This document shows positions 7,725 through 16,804 of a stretch of 64,000 bases of DNA, piece after piece. The translations under genes and the position numbers were made by a program. Positions within the stretch are counted from its first letter, which is position 1. Each line of letters opens with the position of its first letter. Below the pieces are notes generated by a model. It searched no databases and was not told the DNA's origin. It worked only from the letters and a program-made list of their open reading frames with translations. Source of the DNA: CBDIHH01 sp965279095 (GTDB taxonomy: Bacteria > Pseudomonadota > Alphaproteobacteria > Caulobacterales > Caulobacteraceae); the NCBI GenBank assembly GCA_965279095.1, contig CBDIHH010000006.1, positions 310,001 to 374,000 on the forward strand, written 5' to 3'.

Positions 7725-9077
7725 ATGACTGAGCGCGCCGCCATCATCCTCGCCGCCGGCCAGGGCACGCGGATGAAGTCGCCCCTGCCCAAGGTGCTGC
7801 ACCGGGTGGGCGGGCGCACCCTGGTGGACGGCGCCATCGACGCGGCCCAGGCCGCCGGGTGCGCGCGGGTGGTGGTGGTGGTCGGCGCCCACAGCCCGCA
7901 GGTCGGGGCGCACATCCGCAAGCGGCTGGGGGAAGGATCCACCGCCGTGCAGGATCCGCCCCTGGGCACCGGCCACGCCGTGCTCGCCGCGCGGGGCGCC
8001 CTGGACGGTTTCGCCGGCGACGTCGTCATCACCACCGGCGACGCCCCGCTGCTGACCGGGGCGGTGATCGCACCCCTGTTCGAGGCGCGCGCGGCGGGGG
8101 CGGACCTGGTGGTGATGGCCTTCGACGGCGAGCCCGGCGACGCCTATGGCCGCATGGTGATGGGCGCGGGCGACCGGCTGGAGGCCATCGTCGAGGCCCG
8201 CGAGGCGACGGCGGCGCAGCTGGATCTGCCCACCCGCAACGCCGGGGTCTATGCCGTGGACGCCGCCCTGCTGTTCAGTTTGCTGGGCGAGGTCAGGGCC
8301 GACAACGCCAAGGGCGAATACTACCTCACCGACATCGTCGCCGTGGCCAAGGGCCGGGGGCTGGACGTCCGCGCCGTCCACGCGCCGGCCGACGCCGCCA
8401 TGGGCGTGGACTCCCAGGCCCTGCTGGCGGTGGCCGAGGCGCATTTCCAGCGCGCCCGTCGGGCGGAGCTGATGGATCAGGGCGTGACCCTGCAGGCCCC
8501 CGAGACGACGCATCTGTCCTTCGACACCCTCATCGCCCCCGGCGCCGTGGTGGAGCCCTATGTGGTGTTCGGGCCCGGGGTGTCGGTGGAGGCCGGGGCG
8601 GTGATCCGCGCCTTCAGCCACCTGGAGGGCGCCCATGTGCGCGCCGGCGCGACGGTGGGCCCCTACGCCCGGCTGCGGCCGGGGGCGGACATCGGCGAGC
8701 AAGCCCATGTGGGCAATTTCGTCGAGATCAAGAACGTCACCCTGGGCCAGGGCGCCAAGGCCAACCACCTGTCCTACCTGGGCGACGGCACCGTGGGGGC
8801 GGGGGCCAACATCGGCGCCGGGGTGATCTTCTGTAACTACGACGGCTTCTTCAAATACCAGACCCATGTGGGGGCCGGCGCCTTCATCGGGTCGGACACC
8901 GCCCTGGTGGCCCCGGTGACGGTGGGCGACGGGGCCTTCACCGGCTCCGGCTCGGTGATCACGCGGGACGTCGCCCCCGGCGCCCTGGCCATCGCCCGCG
9001 GCCAGCAGGTGGAGAAGCCGGGCTGGGCCGACGCCTTCCGCCGGGTGATGACAGCCAAGAAGGACAAGGCCCGATGA
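7725..9077 (+). CDS. glmU: Bifunctional GlcNAc-1-P uridyltransferase / glucosamine-1-P acetyltransferase
   Basis: This 450-residue enzyme makes UDP-N-acetylglucosamine for peptidoglycan and lipopolysaccharide. The N-terminal Rossmann domain (about 1-225) starts with ILAAGQGTRMKSPLPKVLH, the nucleotide-binding signature, followed by PLGTGHAV and TTGDAPLL. The C-terminal left-handed beta-helix (about 245-440) shows hexapeptide repeats and the acetyltransferase segment GNFVEIKN and NHLSYLGD. Length matches the family. Its stop overlaps the rpiA start by ATGA, so the two are co-transcribed. Confidence 0.97.
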   Translation: MTERAAIILAAGQGTRMKSPLPKVLHRVGGRTLVDGAIDAAQAAGCARVVVVVGAHSPQVGAHIRKRLGEGSTAVQDPPLGTGHAVLAARGALDGFAGDVVITTGDAPLLTGAVIAPLFEARAAGADLVVMAFDGEPGDAYGRMVMGAGDRLEAIVEAREATAAQLDLPTRNAGVYAVDAALLFSLLGEVRADNAKGEYYLTDIVAVAKGRGLDVRAVHAPADAAMGVDSQALLAVAEAHFQRARRAELMDQGVTLQAPETTHLSFDTLIAPGAVVEPYVVFGPGVSVEAGAVIRAFSHLEGAHVRAGATVGPYARLRPGADIGEQAHVGNFVEIKNVTLGQGAKANHLSYLGDGTVGAGANIGAGVIFCNYDGFFKYQTHVGAGAFIGSDTALVAPVTVGDGAFTGSGSVITRDVAPGALAIARGQQVEKPGWADAFRRVMTAKKDKAR

Positions 9078-9766
9078 GCGCCACCGCAGACGATCAGAAG
9101 CGCGCCTCGGGCGAGGCCGCCGCCGCCCTGGTGGAGGACGGCATGATCGTCGGCCTCGGCACCGGCACCACCGCCGCCTGGTTCGTGCGGGGGATCGCCG
9201 CGCGGGGCCGCAAGATCCGCGGGGTGGCGACATCGGAAGCCATCGCCCACCTGGCCGGGGAGCTGGGGGTTGACCTGATCGACCTTAACCAGGCCATGCG
9301 CATCGACCTGACGGTGGACGGCGCCGACGAGTGCGGCCCTGGCCTGACCCTGATCAAGGGGGGCGGGGCGGCCCTGCTGCGCGAGAAGATGGTGTGGGAG
9401 GCCTCCGATCGCTGCGTCTGCATCGCCGACGCCAGCAAGGTGGTGAAGACCCTCGGCCAGTTCCCCCTGCCCATCGAGGTGGTCGCCTTCGGCCACCGGA
9501 CCACCGCCCTGCGCCTGTGCGACGTGCTGGCGGAATACGAGATCGGCGCGGCGCCGTCCTTGCGCCTCACCGACGGCCAGCCGGTGCGCACCGACGGCGG
9601 CAACCTGATCTATGACGTGGCCTGCGGCGCGATCACCCAGCCGGCGGCCTTGGCCGCCGCGCTGAAGAGCATCACCGGGGTGGTCGAGCATGGCCTATTC
9701 ATCGACCTCGCCGACGAGGCGCTGATCGGCGTGGCCGACGGCGGGGTGGAGCGGCTGGAGCCCTAG
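9074..9766 (+). CDS. rpiA: Ribose-5-phosphate isomerase A
   Basis: This 230-residue enzyme interconverts ribulose-5-phosphate and ribose-5-phosphate in the pentose phosphate pathway. The substrate-binding loop VGLGTGTTAAWFV, the motif TVDGADECGPGLTLIKGGGAALLREK with the catalytic Asp/Glu/Lys, and TDGGNLIYD are all present. It starts within the glmU stop (ATGA at 9074), indicating translational coupling with glmU. The C-terminus ends in the usual VEHGLF-type segment and a short tail. Confidence 0.97.
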   Translation: MSATADDQKRASGEAAAALVEDGMIVGLGTGTTAAWFVRGIAARGRKIRGVATSEAIAHLAGELGVDLIDLNQAMRIDLTVDGADECGPGLTLIKGGGAALLREKMVWEASDRCVCIADASKVVKTLGQFPLPIEVVAFGHRTTALRLCDVLAEYEIGAAPSLRLTDGQPVRTDGGNLIYDVACGAITQPAALAAALKSITGVVEHGLFIDLADEALIGVADGGVERLEP

Positions 9767-9788
9767 GGCGCCGCGACCAGCGCCAAGT

Positions 9789-10223
9789 CTAGGCCTTGCC
9801 CGCGCGGATGATGACGACAGCCGCCACCGCCAGCAGCAGGATCGCGCCGGCCTCGAACAGGATGTTTTCCGGCGCCATGTCCTTGCCTTGCAGTACGATC
9901 AGACGCGCCAGGGCGGTGATGGCGATGAAGATGGGATAGACAAAGGGCGAGCCGCGATTGGTGTAGAAAACCGCGATCATGCCGACCACTTCTGTATAGA
10001 GGAACATCAGCAGGATGTCGGCGAGGTTGATGCTCCGCTCGGTGTAGACTCGCCAGATCTCCACCCCGGCGGCGCAAAGGGTCATGACCGCGATGACGAT
10101 GAGCAGCAGCTGCTCTACCCTGTGGAAGCCGACGACAGCGATGACCTCCCCGGGGTGCAGAACGCGCGGCGGAGGGCCTTCCTCGGGCGCTGGATCGTCC
10201 TTTGAGGGGGGTGTGCCAGCCAT
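9789..10223 (-). CDS. PsiE-like phosphate-starvation-inducible membrane protein
   Basis: This 144-residue protein has a proline-rich cytoplasmic N-terminus followed by four hydrophobic segments (about residues 36-55, 68-88, 92-110 and 122-140). The pattern LLIVIAVMTLCAAGVEIWRV, then ILLMFLYTEVVGMI, then FIAITALARLIVLQGKD matches the PsiE (phosphate-starvation-inducible E) family. Its biochemical role is unknown. It converges on rpiA with 22 bases between the stops. Confidence 0.8.
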   Translation of the reverse strand: MAGTPPSKDDPAPEEGPPPRVLHPGEVIAVVGFHRVEQLLLIVIAVMTLCAAGVEIWRVYTERSINLADILLMFLYTEVVGMIAVFYTNRGSPFVYPIFIAITALARLIVLQGKDMAPENILFEAGAILLLAVAAVVIIRAGKA

Positions 10224-10284
10224 CGATCCTACCTACAGTGGGCGCGGCGCCATGCCGGGTTCTGTCTGCCGGAATGGTCCTTGC

Positions 10285-10485
10285 CTAGGGGCGGGCCGCC
10301 ATCTCACGTCGTTGTGCGTAGGGCCGCCGCCGCGGCGGCGCCTCGAGCGCCGACTCGCTGGCGCCCAGCCGAGCCAGGCGAAGGGCGGCTTCCCGTTCGA
10401 TCAGGGCCTTCCGTGCTCCAAGGACCAGGGCGGATTTCCTCTTCAGGCCCCTGGAGGCCTGCGCCTTTGCCATGTGGTCGTGCAT
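10285..10485 (-). pseudogene. Orphan VapB-type antitoxin remnant
   Basis: The frame read from ATG 10485 gives 66 residues with KRKSALVLGARKALIEREAA and RLARLGASESALEAPPRRR. This closely follows the C-terminal two-thirds of VapB/DUF2191 antitoxins (a helix ending in ALIEREAARRLARLGG, then a PPRRR tail). The usual N-terminal beta strand of the ribbon-helix-helix domain (RTTVxID-type) is not recognisable upstream, and no VapC toxin follows. I read it as a decayed antitoxin gene that may still be expressed as a short peptide. Confidence in homology is moderate because the region is short. Confidence 0.45.
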
Positions 10486-10626
10486 CACGGGCAGCTCCGC
10501 AGTCTCTCCAAAATTAGCATCAAGCCCGGGCGCATCCAATGCCGATCCGTGGCGCGCGGCAAATCGGGTTGGCGCCTCGGGGGCTGAGCCCTTAGATGCA
10601 CACCGCCAAACCCAGGAGCCCCGCGC

Positions 10627-12009
10627 ATGGCCGACTATGACTACGACCTCTTCGTCATCGGGGCGGGCTCGGGCGGGGTGCGCGCCGCGCGGCTGGCGTC
10701 CATGGCGGGGGCCCGGGTGGCGGTGGCCGAGGAGGACCGGGTCGGCGGCACCTGCGTGGTGCGCGGCTGCGTGCCCAAGAAGTTCATGGTCTACGCCTCT
10801 GAATTCTCTCACCTGTTCAAGCTGGCCGAGGGCTATGGCTGGTCCGCCCCGCAGAGCACCTTCGACTGGACGACGTTCCTGACCAAGAAGGACGTCGAGA
10901 TCGCCCGGCTGTCCGGCATCTACGCCACCAACCTGCAGAAGGCCGGCGCAGACCTCGTTCACGCCAAGGCGGTGTTCAAGGACGCCCACACCCTGGAGAT
11001 CGTCGGCAAGGACAAGACGGTCACCGCCGACAAGGTGCTGATCGCCACCGGCGGCCGGCCGCTGATCCCGCCGGACCTGGAGGGGGCTGAGCTGGCGATC
11101 ACCTCCAACGAGGCCTTCCACCTGACCGAACTGCCCAAGCGGATCCTGATCGTCGGCGGCGGCTACATCGCCGTGGAGTTCGCCGGCATCTTCAACGGTC
11201 TGGGGGTCGAGACGACGCTGCTCTACCGCGGTCCCAGCATCCTGCGCGGGTTCGACGAGGACGTGCGCACCCACGTCGCCGACGAGATCATCAAGCGCGG
11301 CGTCGCCGTGGTCGTGGGCACCCAGCACGAGCGCATCACCCAGGGACCCGACGGGCTGGTCAGCCACCTGTCCAACGGCTCTGAGATGACCCATGACGTG
11401 GTCATGTTCGCCACCGGCCGCGCCCCCTATGTCGAGGGCCTGGGGCTGGACAAGGCGGGGGTGAAGCTCAACGACAAGGGCGCGGTGGCGGTGGACGCCT
11501 TCTCGCGCACCAATGTCGACAACATCTGGGCCATCGGCGACGTCACCGACCGCATCAACCTGACCCCCGTGGCCATCCGAGAGGCCGCCGCCTTCGCCGC
11601 CACCGAGTTCATGGATCGGCCCACCCAGTTCGATTACGAGATGGTGCCCACGGCGGTGTTCTCGCAGCCGCCGGTGGGCTCGGTGGGCATGACCGAGGCC
11701 GAGGCCCGCCACGCGGTGGGCAAGGTCGACATCTACCTCACCCGCTTCCGCCCCATGAAGGAGGCCTTCATGGGCGCCCAGGAGCGCATGCTGATGAAGC
11801 TGATCGTCGAGGAGTCGTCGCAGAAGATCCTCGGCTGCCATGTGGTCGGGCCGGACGGTCCGGAGATCATCCAGCTGGCCGCCGTGGCCCTGAAGATGGG
11901 CGCCACCAAGCAGCAGTGGGACAGCACCTGCGCCCTGCACCCCACCGTCGCCGAGGAGCTGGTGACGATGCGCGAGAAATATACGCCCATGGAACTGGGG
12001 GTCGCGTGA
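10627..12009 (+). CDS. gor: Glutathione-disulfide reductase
   Basis: This 460-residue FAD-dependent enzyme reduces oxidised glutathione with NADPH. The FAD motif is VIGAGSGGVRAARLAS, the redox disulfide lies in GGTCVVRGCVPKK, the NAD(P) motif is IVGGGYIAVEFAGIFNGLG, and the Arg residues that favour NADPH follow in LLYRG. A second FAD segment is IWAIGDVTDR, and the C-terminal catalytic His is in LHPTVAEELVT. The CVVRGCVPKK form separates glutathione reductase from dihydrolipoamide dehydrogenase. The stop overlaps the GTG start of the next gene. Confidence 0.95.
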   Translation: MADYDYDLFVIGAGSGGVRAARLASMAGARVAVAEEDRVGGTCVVRGCVPKKFMVYASEFSHLFKLAEGYGWSAPQSTFDWTTFLTKKDVEIARLSGIYATNLQKAGADLVHAKAVFKDAHTLEIVGKDKTVTADKVLIATGGRPLIPPDLEGAELAITSNEAFHLTELPKRILIVGGGYIAVEFAGIFNGLGVETTLLYRGPSILRGFDEDVRTHVADEIIKRGVAVVVGTQHERITQGPDGLVSHLSNGSEMTHDVVMFATGRAPYVEGLGLDKAGVKLNDKGAVAVDAFSRTNVDNIWAIGDVTDRINLTPVAIREAAAFAATEFMDRPTQFDYEMVPTAVFSQPPVGSVGMTEAEARHAVGKVDIYLTRFRPMKEAFMGAQERMLMKLIVEESSQKILGCHVVGPDGPEIIQLAAVALKMGATKQQWDSTCALHPTVAEELVTMREKYTPMELGVA

Positions 12010-13277
12010 CGGCCCCAGCGGCCGGCGACTGGCGCGAGCGCTACGGGACCGGGCTGTTCTGCGTCCTGTTCGCCGGCATCGCCGCCCTGGGCTTTGTCGG
12101 GCCCCTGGGCAGCGCCGCCCTGTCGGCCATCGCCGGGGCCCTGGCCCTGCCGCTGCTGAGGCCGGACCGCCGGTCGATCACCGGCGCCGGCCTGCTGCTG
12201 GCCCTCGCGCTCTTCGCCGCCGCCAGCATGGCCTGGAGCCGGATCACGCCGCAGATCGGCGGGGTGCGCAGCTACGGCGACCTCGAGGAGCTGACCGCCG
12301 TCAAGCTGGTGATCCAGGCCCTGCTCTACGGCAGCCTGATGATGGCGGCGGCGCGCCTGACCGCCCCGGCCGCCGAGCGGTCTCTGCGGGTGTTCGCCCT
12401 GGCCCTGACCGCCCTGGCCGCCCTGCTGATCGTGGAGGGCCTGTCCACGGCCGCCCTCTACCGGGCGATGGAGGCGATGATCGGCCAGCCGATCCGGCCG
12501 GACCTGGCCATGCGCAACGTGGCCCAGGGGGGCTATGTGGTGGCCCTGATGGTCTGGCCGGCGGCCATGCTGCTGCGCCGCGAGGGGCGCAGCGCCCTGG
12601 TGGTGACCCTGATGCTGGGGGTGATCGGCGCCACCGTGCTGTTCGGCGCCGACGCCCCGGCCGTGGCCCTGATCGCCGGCTTCATCGCCTGGACCTTGGT
12701 GCTGCTCCTCGGCCGCCCGGCGGTGCTGGGGCTCGGCGCCGCGGCGGCGGCCTATCTGCTCTCCGCCCCCTGGCTGGCCCACGCCGCGGACGACAATGGC
12801 CTGTTCGCGCAGTTGAAGACCCGGCTGCCGTCCTCCTGGGACGCGCGGCTCGACATCTGGGCGTTCGCGTCCGCCCGGGTGTCCGAACGGCCATGGCTGG
12901 GCTGGGGGCTGGACGCCAGCCGCACCTGGCCGGGTTCCATCCCCCTGCACACCCACGACGGGGCGGTGCAGATCTGGCTCGAGCTGGGGCTGGCCGGCGC
13001 CCTGCTGGCCACGGCCCTGGCGGGATTCGTGTTCACCTCCATCGCCCAGGCCAGGGAGGGGCGGGGCTTCATGGCCGTGGCGTCGGCCACCGCTGTCGGC
13101 TACCTGACCATCGGCGCGCTCAGCTTCGGCGTCTGGCAGGAGTGGTGGCTGGCCCTGGGCGCGGTGGCGGTCTGCGCCTGCCTGGCCCTCAAGCGCGCCA
13201 TCCCCCTGTGGGATCAGGACGGGGATATCGGCGGGCGCCCTTTCGACCAGGGCCCGGACGCACCAACTTTGCCTTAG
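12006..13277 (+). CDS. O-antigen ligase/polymerase-like membrane protein
   Basis: The start is taken as GTG 12006, which overlaps the gor stop (GTGA); the frame extends further upstream but only as antisense-like sequence inside gor. The 423 residues form about ten hydrophobic helices. A Wzy_C/WaaL-like periplasmic segment lies in the last third, with SSWDARLDIWAFASARVSERPWLGWGLDAS and HTHDGAVQIWLELGLAG (parts quoted separately in the family as R-x3-W and H-x-x-xN/D motifs). The family ligates or polymerises undecaprenyl-linked glycans in the inner membrane. The exact substrate cannot be told. Confidence 0.8.
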   Translation: MTAPAAGDWRERYGTGLFCVLFAGIAALGFVGPLGSAALSAIAGALALPLLRPDRRSITGAGLLLALALFAAASMAWSRITPQIGGVRSYGDLEELTAVKLVIQALLYGSLMMAAARLTAPAAERSLRVFALALTALAALLIVEGLSTAALYRAMEAMIGQPIRPDLAMRNVAQGGYVVALMVWPAAMLLRREGRSALVVTLMLGVIGATVLFGADAPAVALIAGFIAWTLVLLLGRPAVLGLGAAAAAYLLSAPWLAHAADDNGLFAQLKTRLPSSWDARLDIWAFASARVSERPWLGWGLDASRTWPGSIPLHTHDGAVQIWLELGLAGALLATALAGFVFTSIAQAREGRGFMAVASATAVGYLTIGALSFGVWQEWWLALGAVAVCACLALKRAIPLWDQDGDIGGRPFDQGPDAPTLP

Positions 13278-13336
13278 TCGCCGCCGTGCGCTAAAAGCCC
13301 GCCCCTTGTGATGCAGCGCCCGCCGGCGTGGAACCG

Positions 13337-14722
13337 ATGATGATGACCGACCGCTGGACCCCCGCCTCGTGGAGAGGCAAGCCCGCCAAGCACATCCCGT
13401 CCGACTATCCGGACGCGGCGGCGCTGGCGCGCGTGGAGCAGAACCTGCGCGCCATGCCACCCCTGGTGTTCGCCGGCGAGGCGCGTCGGCTGAAGAGCCT
13501 GCTGGGCGACGTGGCGCGGGGCGACGCCTTCCTGCTGCAGGGGGGCGACTGCGCCGAGAGCTTCAAGGAATTCGCCGCCGACAACATCCGCGACACCTTC
13601 CGCCTGCTGTTGCAGATGGCCGTGGTGCTGACCTTCGCCGGCGGCAAGCCGGTGGTGAAGGTGGGCCGCATGGCCGGGCAGTTCGCCAAGCCCCGCTCCA
13701 GCGCCACCGAGACCCAGGGCGACGTCACCCTGCCGTCCTACCGCGGCGACAATATCAACGGCATGGGCTTCACCCCCGAGGAACGGGCGCCGGATCCCGA
13801 GCGGCTGATGCGCGCCTATGGCCAGTCGGCGGCGACGCTGAACCTGCTGCGGGCCTTCGCCAACGGCGGCTACGCCGACCTGCATAACATCCACCGCTGG
13901 ACCCTCGGCTTCGTCGCCGACAGCCCCCTGGGCGCGCGCTACAGCGAGCTGGCCGACAAGATCTCGGAGTCACTGGACTTCATGGCCGCCATCGGGGTGA
14001 CGCCTCAGAGCCATCCGGGAATGCACCAGGTGGAGTTCTTCACCAGCCACGAGGCCCTGCTGCTGGGCTACGAGGAGGCGATGACCCGCGTGGATTCCAC
14101 CTCCGGCGACTGGTACGACACCTCGGCCCACCTGCTGTGGATCGGCGAGCGCACCCGCCAGCTCGACGGGGCCCACATCGAATACATGAAGGGCATCAAG
14201 AACCCGATCGGCTGCAAGGTCGGGCCGACCATGGAGCCGGACGAGCTGCTGGCCCTGATCGACGCCCTCAACCCCACCGACGAGGCCGGGCGCCTGACCC
14301 TCTACGGCCGCTTCGGGCATGAGAAGATCCTCGAGCGGCTGCCCCGCCTGATGGCCGCCACCAAGCGGGCGGGTCGCCAGGTGGTGTGGGCGATCGATCC
14401 CATGCACGGCAACACCCTGACGGCCACGAACGGCTACAAGACCCGGCCCTTCGACCGCATCCTGTCGGAGGTGAAGAGCTTCATCGAGATCGCCGGCGCC
14501 GAAGGGGTCCATCCGGGCGGCGTGCACTTCGAGATGACCGGCCAGAACGTCACCGAATGCACCGGCGGCGCCCGGGCGGTGACCGAGGGCGACCTGGCGG
14601 ACCGCTACCACACCCACTGCGATCCGCGTCTCAACGCCGAACAGTCGCTGGAGCTGGCCTTCCTCGTCGCCGAGAAGCTCAAGGCCACGCGCGTCGACGA
14701 GCGGCAGGCCGCCGCCGTCTAG
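13337..14722 (+). CDS. aroG: 3-deoxy-7-phosphoheptulonate synthase, class II
   Basis: This roughly 461-residue enzyme makes DAHP from phosphoenolpyruvate and erythrose-4-phosphate, the first step of the shikimate pathway. Class II features are visible: WTPASWRGKPAKHIP, LLQGGDCAESF, KVGRMAGQFAKPRS, the GDNINGMGF segment, GCKVGPTMEPDEL and the His-containing WAIDPMHGNT and GGVHFEMTGQNVTEC. Several ATG codons occur at 13337-13345; a GTG at 13328 is less likely. It is unrelated in sequence to the E. coli class I enzymes. It stands alone between the ligase gene and the MATE transporter. Confidence 0.95.
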   Translation: MMMTDRWTPASWRGKPAKHIPSDYPDAAALARVEQNLRAMPPLVFAGEARRLKSLLGDVARGDAFLLQGGDCAESFKEFAADNIRDTFRLLLQMAVVLTFAGGKPVVKVGRMAGQFAKPRSSATETQGDVTLPSYRGDNINGMGFTPEERAPDPERLMRAYGQSAATLNLLRAFANGGYADLHNIHRWTLGFVADSPLGARYSELADKISESLDFMAAIGVTPQSHPGMHQVEFFTSHEALLLGYEEAMTRVDSTSGDWYDTSAHLLWIGERTRQLDGAHIEYMKGIKNPIGCKVGPTMEPDELLALIDALNPTDEAGRLTLYGRFGHEKILERLPRLMAATKRAGRQVVWAIDPMHGNTLTATNGYKTRPFDRILSEVKSFIEIAGAEGVHPGGVHFEMTGQNVTECTGGARAVTEGDLADRYHTHCDPRLNAEQSLELAFLVAEKLKATRVDERQAAAV

Positions 14723-14785
14723 GCAATCCTTCCGCGTCCTGTCTTCGATCGAAGGGGGACGCGCCCGCTTCGATCGGACCCTCCC

Positions 14786-16147
14786 ATGACGCGCCCCGCG
14801 TCCGCGCCCACCCGCCCGTGGCGGACCGACCTGAACGACCTGCTGCGCCTGGCCGCGCCGGTGGCGGGCGCGCGGCTCGGCATCATGACCATGGGTCTCA
14901 CCGACGTGGTCGTCGTCGGACGCCACTCGGCCATCGAGCTCGGCTACATGGCCCTGGCCTGGGCCTTGACGGCGGTGTTCCTGACGGCGGGCGTCGGGGT
15001 GCTGGCCGGGATCCCGGTGCTGACCGCGCGCTATGTCGGGCAGGGGCGCAGGGACCTCACCGGCGGCGTGCTGCGGCGGGGGGCGGTCTACGCCGCCGCC
15101 CTGGGCGCCGCCGCGGGCATAGCCCTGATCGCCGGCGGCCCGGCGGTGCTACAGGCCTTCCATCTCGCCCCCGGTCTGGCCGAGGGCGCCGCGCCCGCCC
15201 TGCGCGTTTTCGCCCTGTCCCTGCCGGTCTATCTGACGGCCACCGCGGCGATCCTCTATCTGGAGGCCCTGGGCAAGGCCGGCCCGGGCCTGGCGGCCAT
15301 GTGGGCGGCCAACGCCGTGAACGTGGCGCTGGACCTCTGGCTGGTTCCGGGCGCCTTCGGGATCGCGGCCCTGGGCGCGGTGGGCGCGGCCTGGGGCACG
15401 CTGGGCGCGCGGCTGGCCCTGCTGATCTTCCTCGCCGCCTACATCGTCCGCATGCCCGAGGCGCGCGCCCTGGGCCTGTTTCATCCGCCCGCCGACGGCC
15501 GCGCGGCGGCGGCCGAGCAGCGCCGGATCGGCTACGGGGCCGGGGCCTCCCAGTTCGTGGAGGCCGCCGCCTTTTCGGGGATGAATGTGGTGGCCGGCTG
15601 GATGGGCGCCCTGGCCGTGGCCGGGTGGGCGGTGATCCTCAATGTCTCGGCGATCGTGTTCATGGTCTCCATGGGACTGGCCACCGCCACCGGAGTGCTG
15701 GTGGGTCGCGCCCACGGCGCGCGGGACGACCGGGGCGTCGCCCGGGCCGGCCATGTGGGCTTCGCCGCCGCCACGGCCTATGGCGCTCTGGCGGCGGTGG
15801 TGGTGGCCGCGGGGGCCGGACCCATCGCCGCCGCCTACGCCACCGATCCCGCCCTGATCCGCCTGGCGGCCGCGGGCCTTCTGCTGGCCGGCCTGTTCTT
15901 CGCCGCCGATGCGGTCCAGGTGGTGGCGGCCCAGGCCCTGCGGTCGCGCGGCGACGTGCTGGTGCCGACCCTGGCGCATGTGCTGAGCTATGCGGTGCTG
16001 ATGCTGCCGCTCGGCTGGGCCCTGGCCATTCCCGCCGGTCTGGGCCTGACGGGGATCATGGGGGCGGTGATCATCGCCAGCTTCGTCTCGGCGGGGCTGC
16101 TGCTGGCCCGCTTCGCCCAGCTCGGGCGTCAGGATGAACGCCGCTAG
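14786..16147 (+). CDS. MATE family efflux transporter
   Basis: The 453 residues form twelve hydrophobic helices in two similar halves. The N-terminal part LLRLAAPVAGARLGIMTMGLTDVVVVGRHS is typical of MATE/NorM-type exporters (helix 1 and 2 with the conserved Asp region), and the second half repeats GASQFVEAAAFSGMNVVAGW. MATE proteins export cationic compounds using Na+ or H+ gradients across the inner membrane. Its stop overlaps the stop of the convergent tetR gene by four bases. The TetR may regulate other genes as well; no operator is visible before the MATE start. Confidence 0.9.
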   Translation: MTRPASAPTRPWRTDLNDLLRLAAPVAGARLGIMTMGLTDVVVVGRHSAIELGYMALAWALTAVFLTAGVGVLAGIPVLTARYVGQGRRDLTGGVLRRGAVYAAALGAAAGIALIAGGPAVLQAFHLAPGLAEGAAPALRVFALSLPVYLTATAAILYLEALGKAGPGLAAMWAANAVNVALDLWLVPGAFGIAALGAVGAAWGTLGARLALLIFLAAYIVRMPEARALGLFHPPADGRAAAAEQRRIGYGAGASQFVEAAAFSGMNVVAGWMGALAVAGWAVILNVSAIVFMVSMGLATATGVLVGRAHGARDDRGVARAGHVGFAAATAYGALAAVVVAAGAGPIAAAYATDPALIRLAAAGLLLAGLFFAADAVQVVAAQALRSRGDVLVPTLAHVLSYAVLMLPLGWALAIPAGLGLTGIMGAVIIASFVSAGLLLARFAQLGRQDERR

Positions 16148-16722
16148 CGGTCCCGCGTGAGGGTGGTCTGGAGCCGGCTGCAGGCGCGATGGAAGACGGA
16201 GGGATCATTCATGGCCCGCGCCAGGACGATGGCGCCCTGCAGGGACGCCACCCCGTATTCGGCCAGGCCCCGCGCGGTGTCGGGCGTGCGTCCGCCGCGC
16301 TGCAGGGCGGCGGTGAGGGCCTCGGTCCAGCGCGCGAAATAGGACCGAACCCGCTCGGCGAAACGGTCCCGGGTGTCGCCCAGGGCGAACAGCCCGACCA
16401 CGCAGACGCGCCGGCCGGACTGGAAGTAGCCCTCGCAAGCCTTGAGCATCAGGGCGATGCCGCTGCCGGGATCGAGGTTGCGCAAAGGGGCGAAGACGTT
16501 CTGCTCGAACCAGGCGTCGATCTCCGCCAGGACGGCCGTGGCCATCTCCTCCTTCCCGCCGGGGAAGTAGTTGTAGAGGCTGCCTTTGCCGAGGCCGGTG
16601 CGGCGGGTGATGATCGACAGGCTGGCGCCGTCGAAGCCATGTTCGACGAAGACGTCGCACAGGATCGGCACCATGGCCGACCGGTCCGTCGTCCCGCGAG
16701 GCGGGGTCGCTTGCCCGTTCAT
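16144..16722 (-). CDS. TetR family transcriptional regulator
   Basis: The start is set at ATG 16722 (MNGQATPP); an ATG two codons earlier (16728) is equally possible, and the longer upstream frame is not protein-like. The 192 residues contain the N-terminal HTH: VFVEHGFDGASLSIITRRTG then LGKGSLYNYFPGGKEEM, the hallmark turn and recognition helix. The C-terminal domain carries two Cys residues around GRRVCVVGLFALGD, as in the YcdC/LmrA-like group. A 16-bp palindrome lies 28 bases before the start and suggests autoregulation. It converges on the MATE exporter, a likely but unproven target. Confidence 0.9.
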   Translation of the reverse strand: MNGQATPPRGTTDRSAMVPILCDVFVEHGFDGASLSIITRRTGLGKGSLYNYFPGGKEEMATAVLAEIDAWFEQNVFAPLRNLDPGSGIALMLKACEGYFQSGRRVCVVGLFALGDTRDRFAERVRSYFARWTEALTAALQRGGRTPDTARGLAEYGVASLQGAIVLARAMNDPSVFHRACSRLQTTLTRDR

Positions 16723-16749
16723 GATCATGTCCAACTGGTTAACGCGCGG

Positions 16750-16765
16750 TGTACCACCTGGTACA
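16750..16765. promoter_or_regulatory. Palindromic operator before tetR
   Basis: TGTACCACCTGGTACA has 7-bp perfect arms (TGTACCA/TGGTACA) and a 2-bp centre. It sits about 28 bases upstream of the tetR start and about 40 bases beyond the stop of the next minus-strand gene. Its size and position fit a TetR dimer site used for autorepression. Confidence 0.6.
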
Positions 16766-16804
16766 GCCGAGCGCGCCGCCGTCAAGCGGCGCCTCGTCGC
16801 ACAC

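Noticed and set aside
7518..9233. Long minus-strand frame opposite glmU
   Set aside because: It is antisense to a complete glmU, rich in His, Gly and Arg as GC-rich shadow frames are, and has no recognisable domain.
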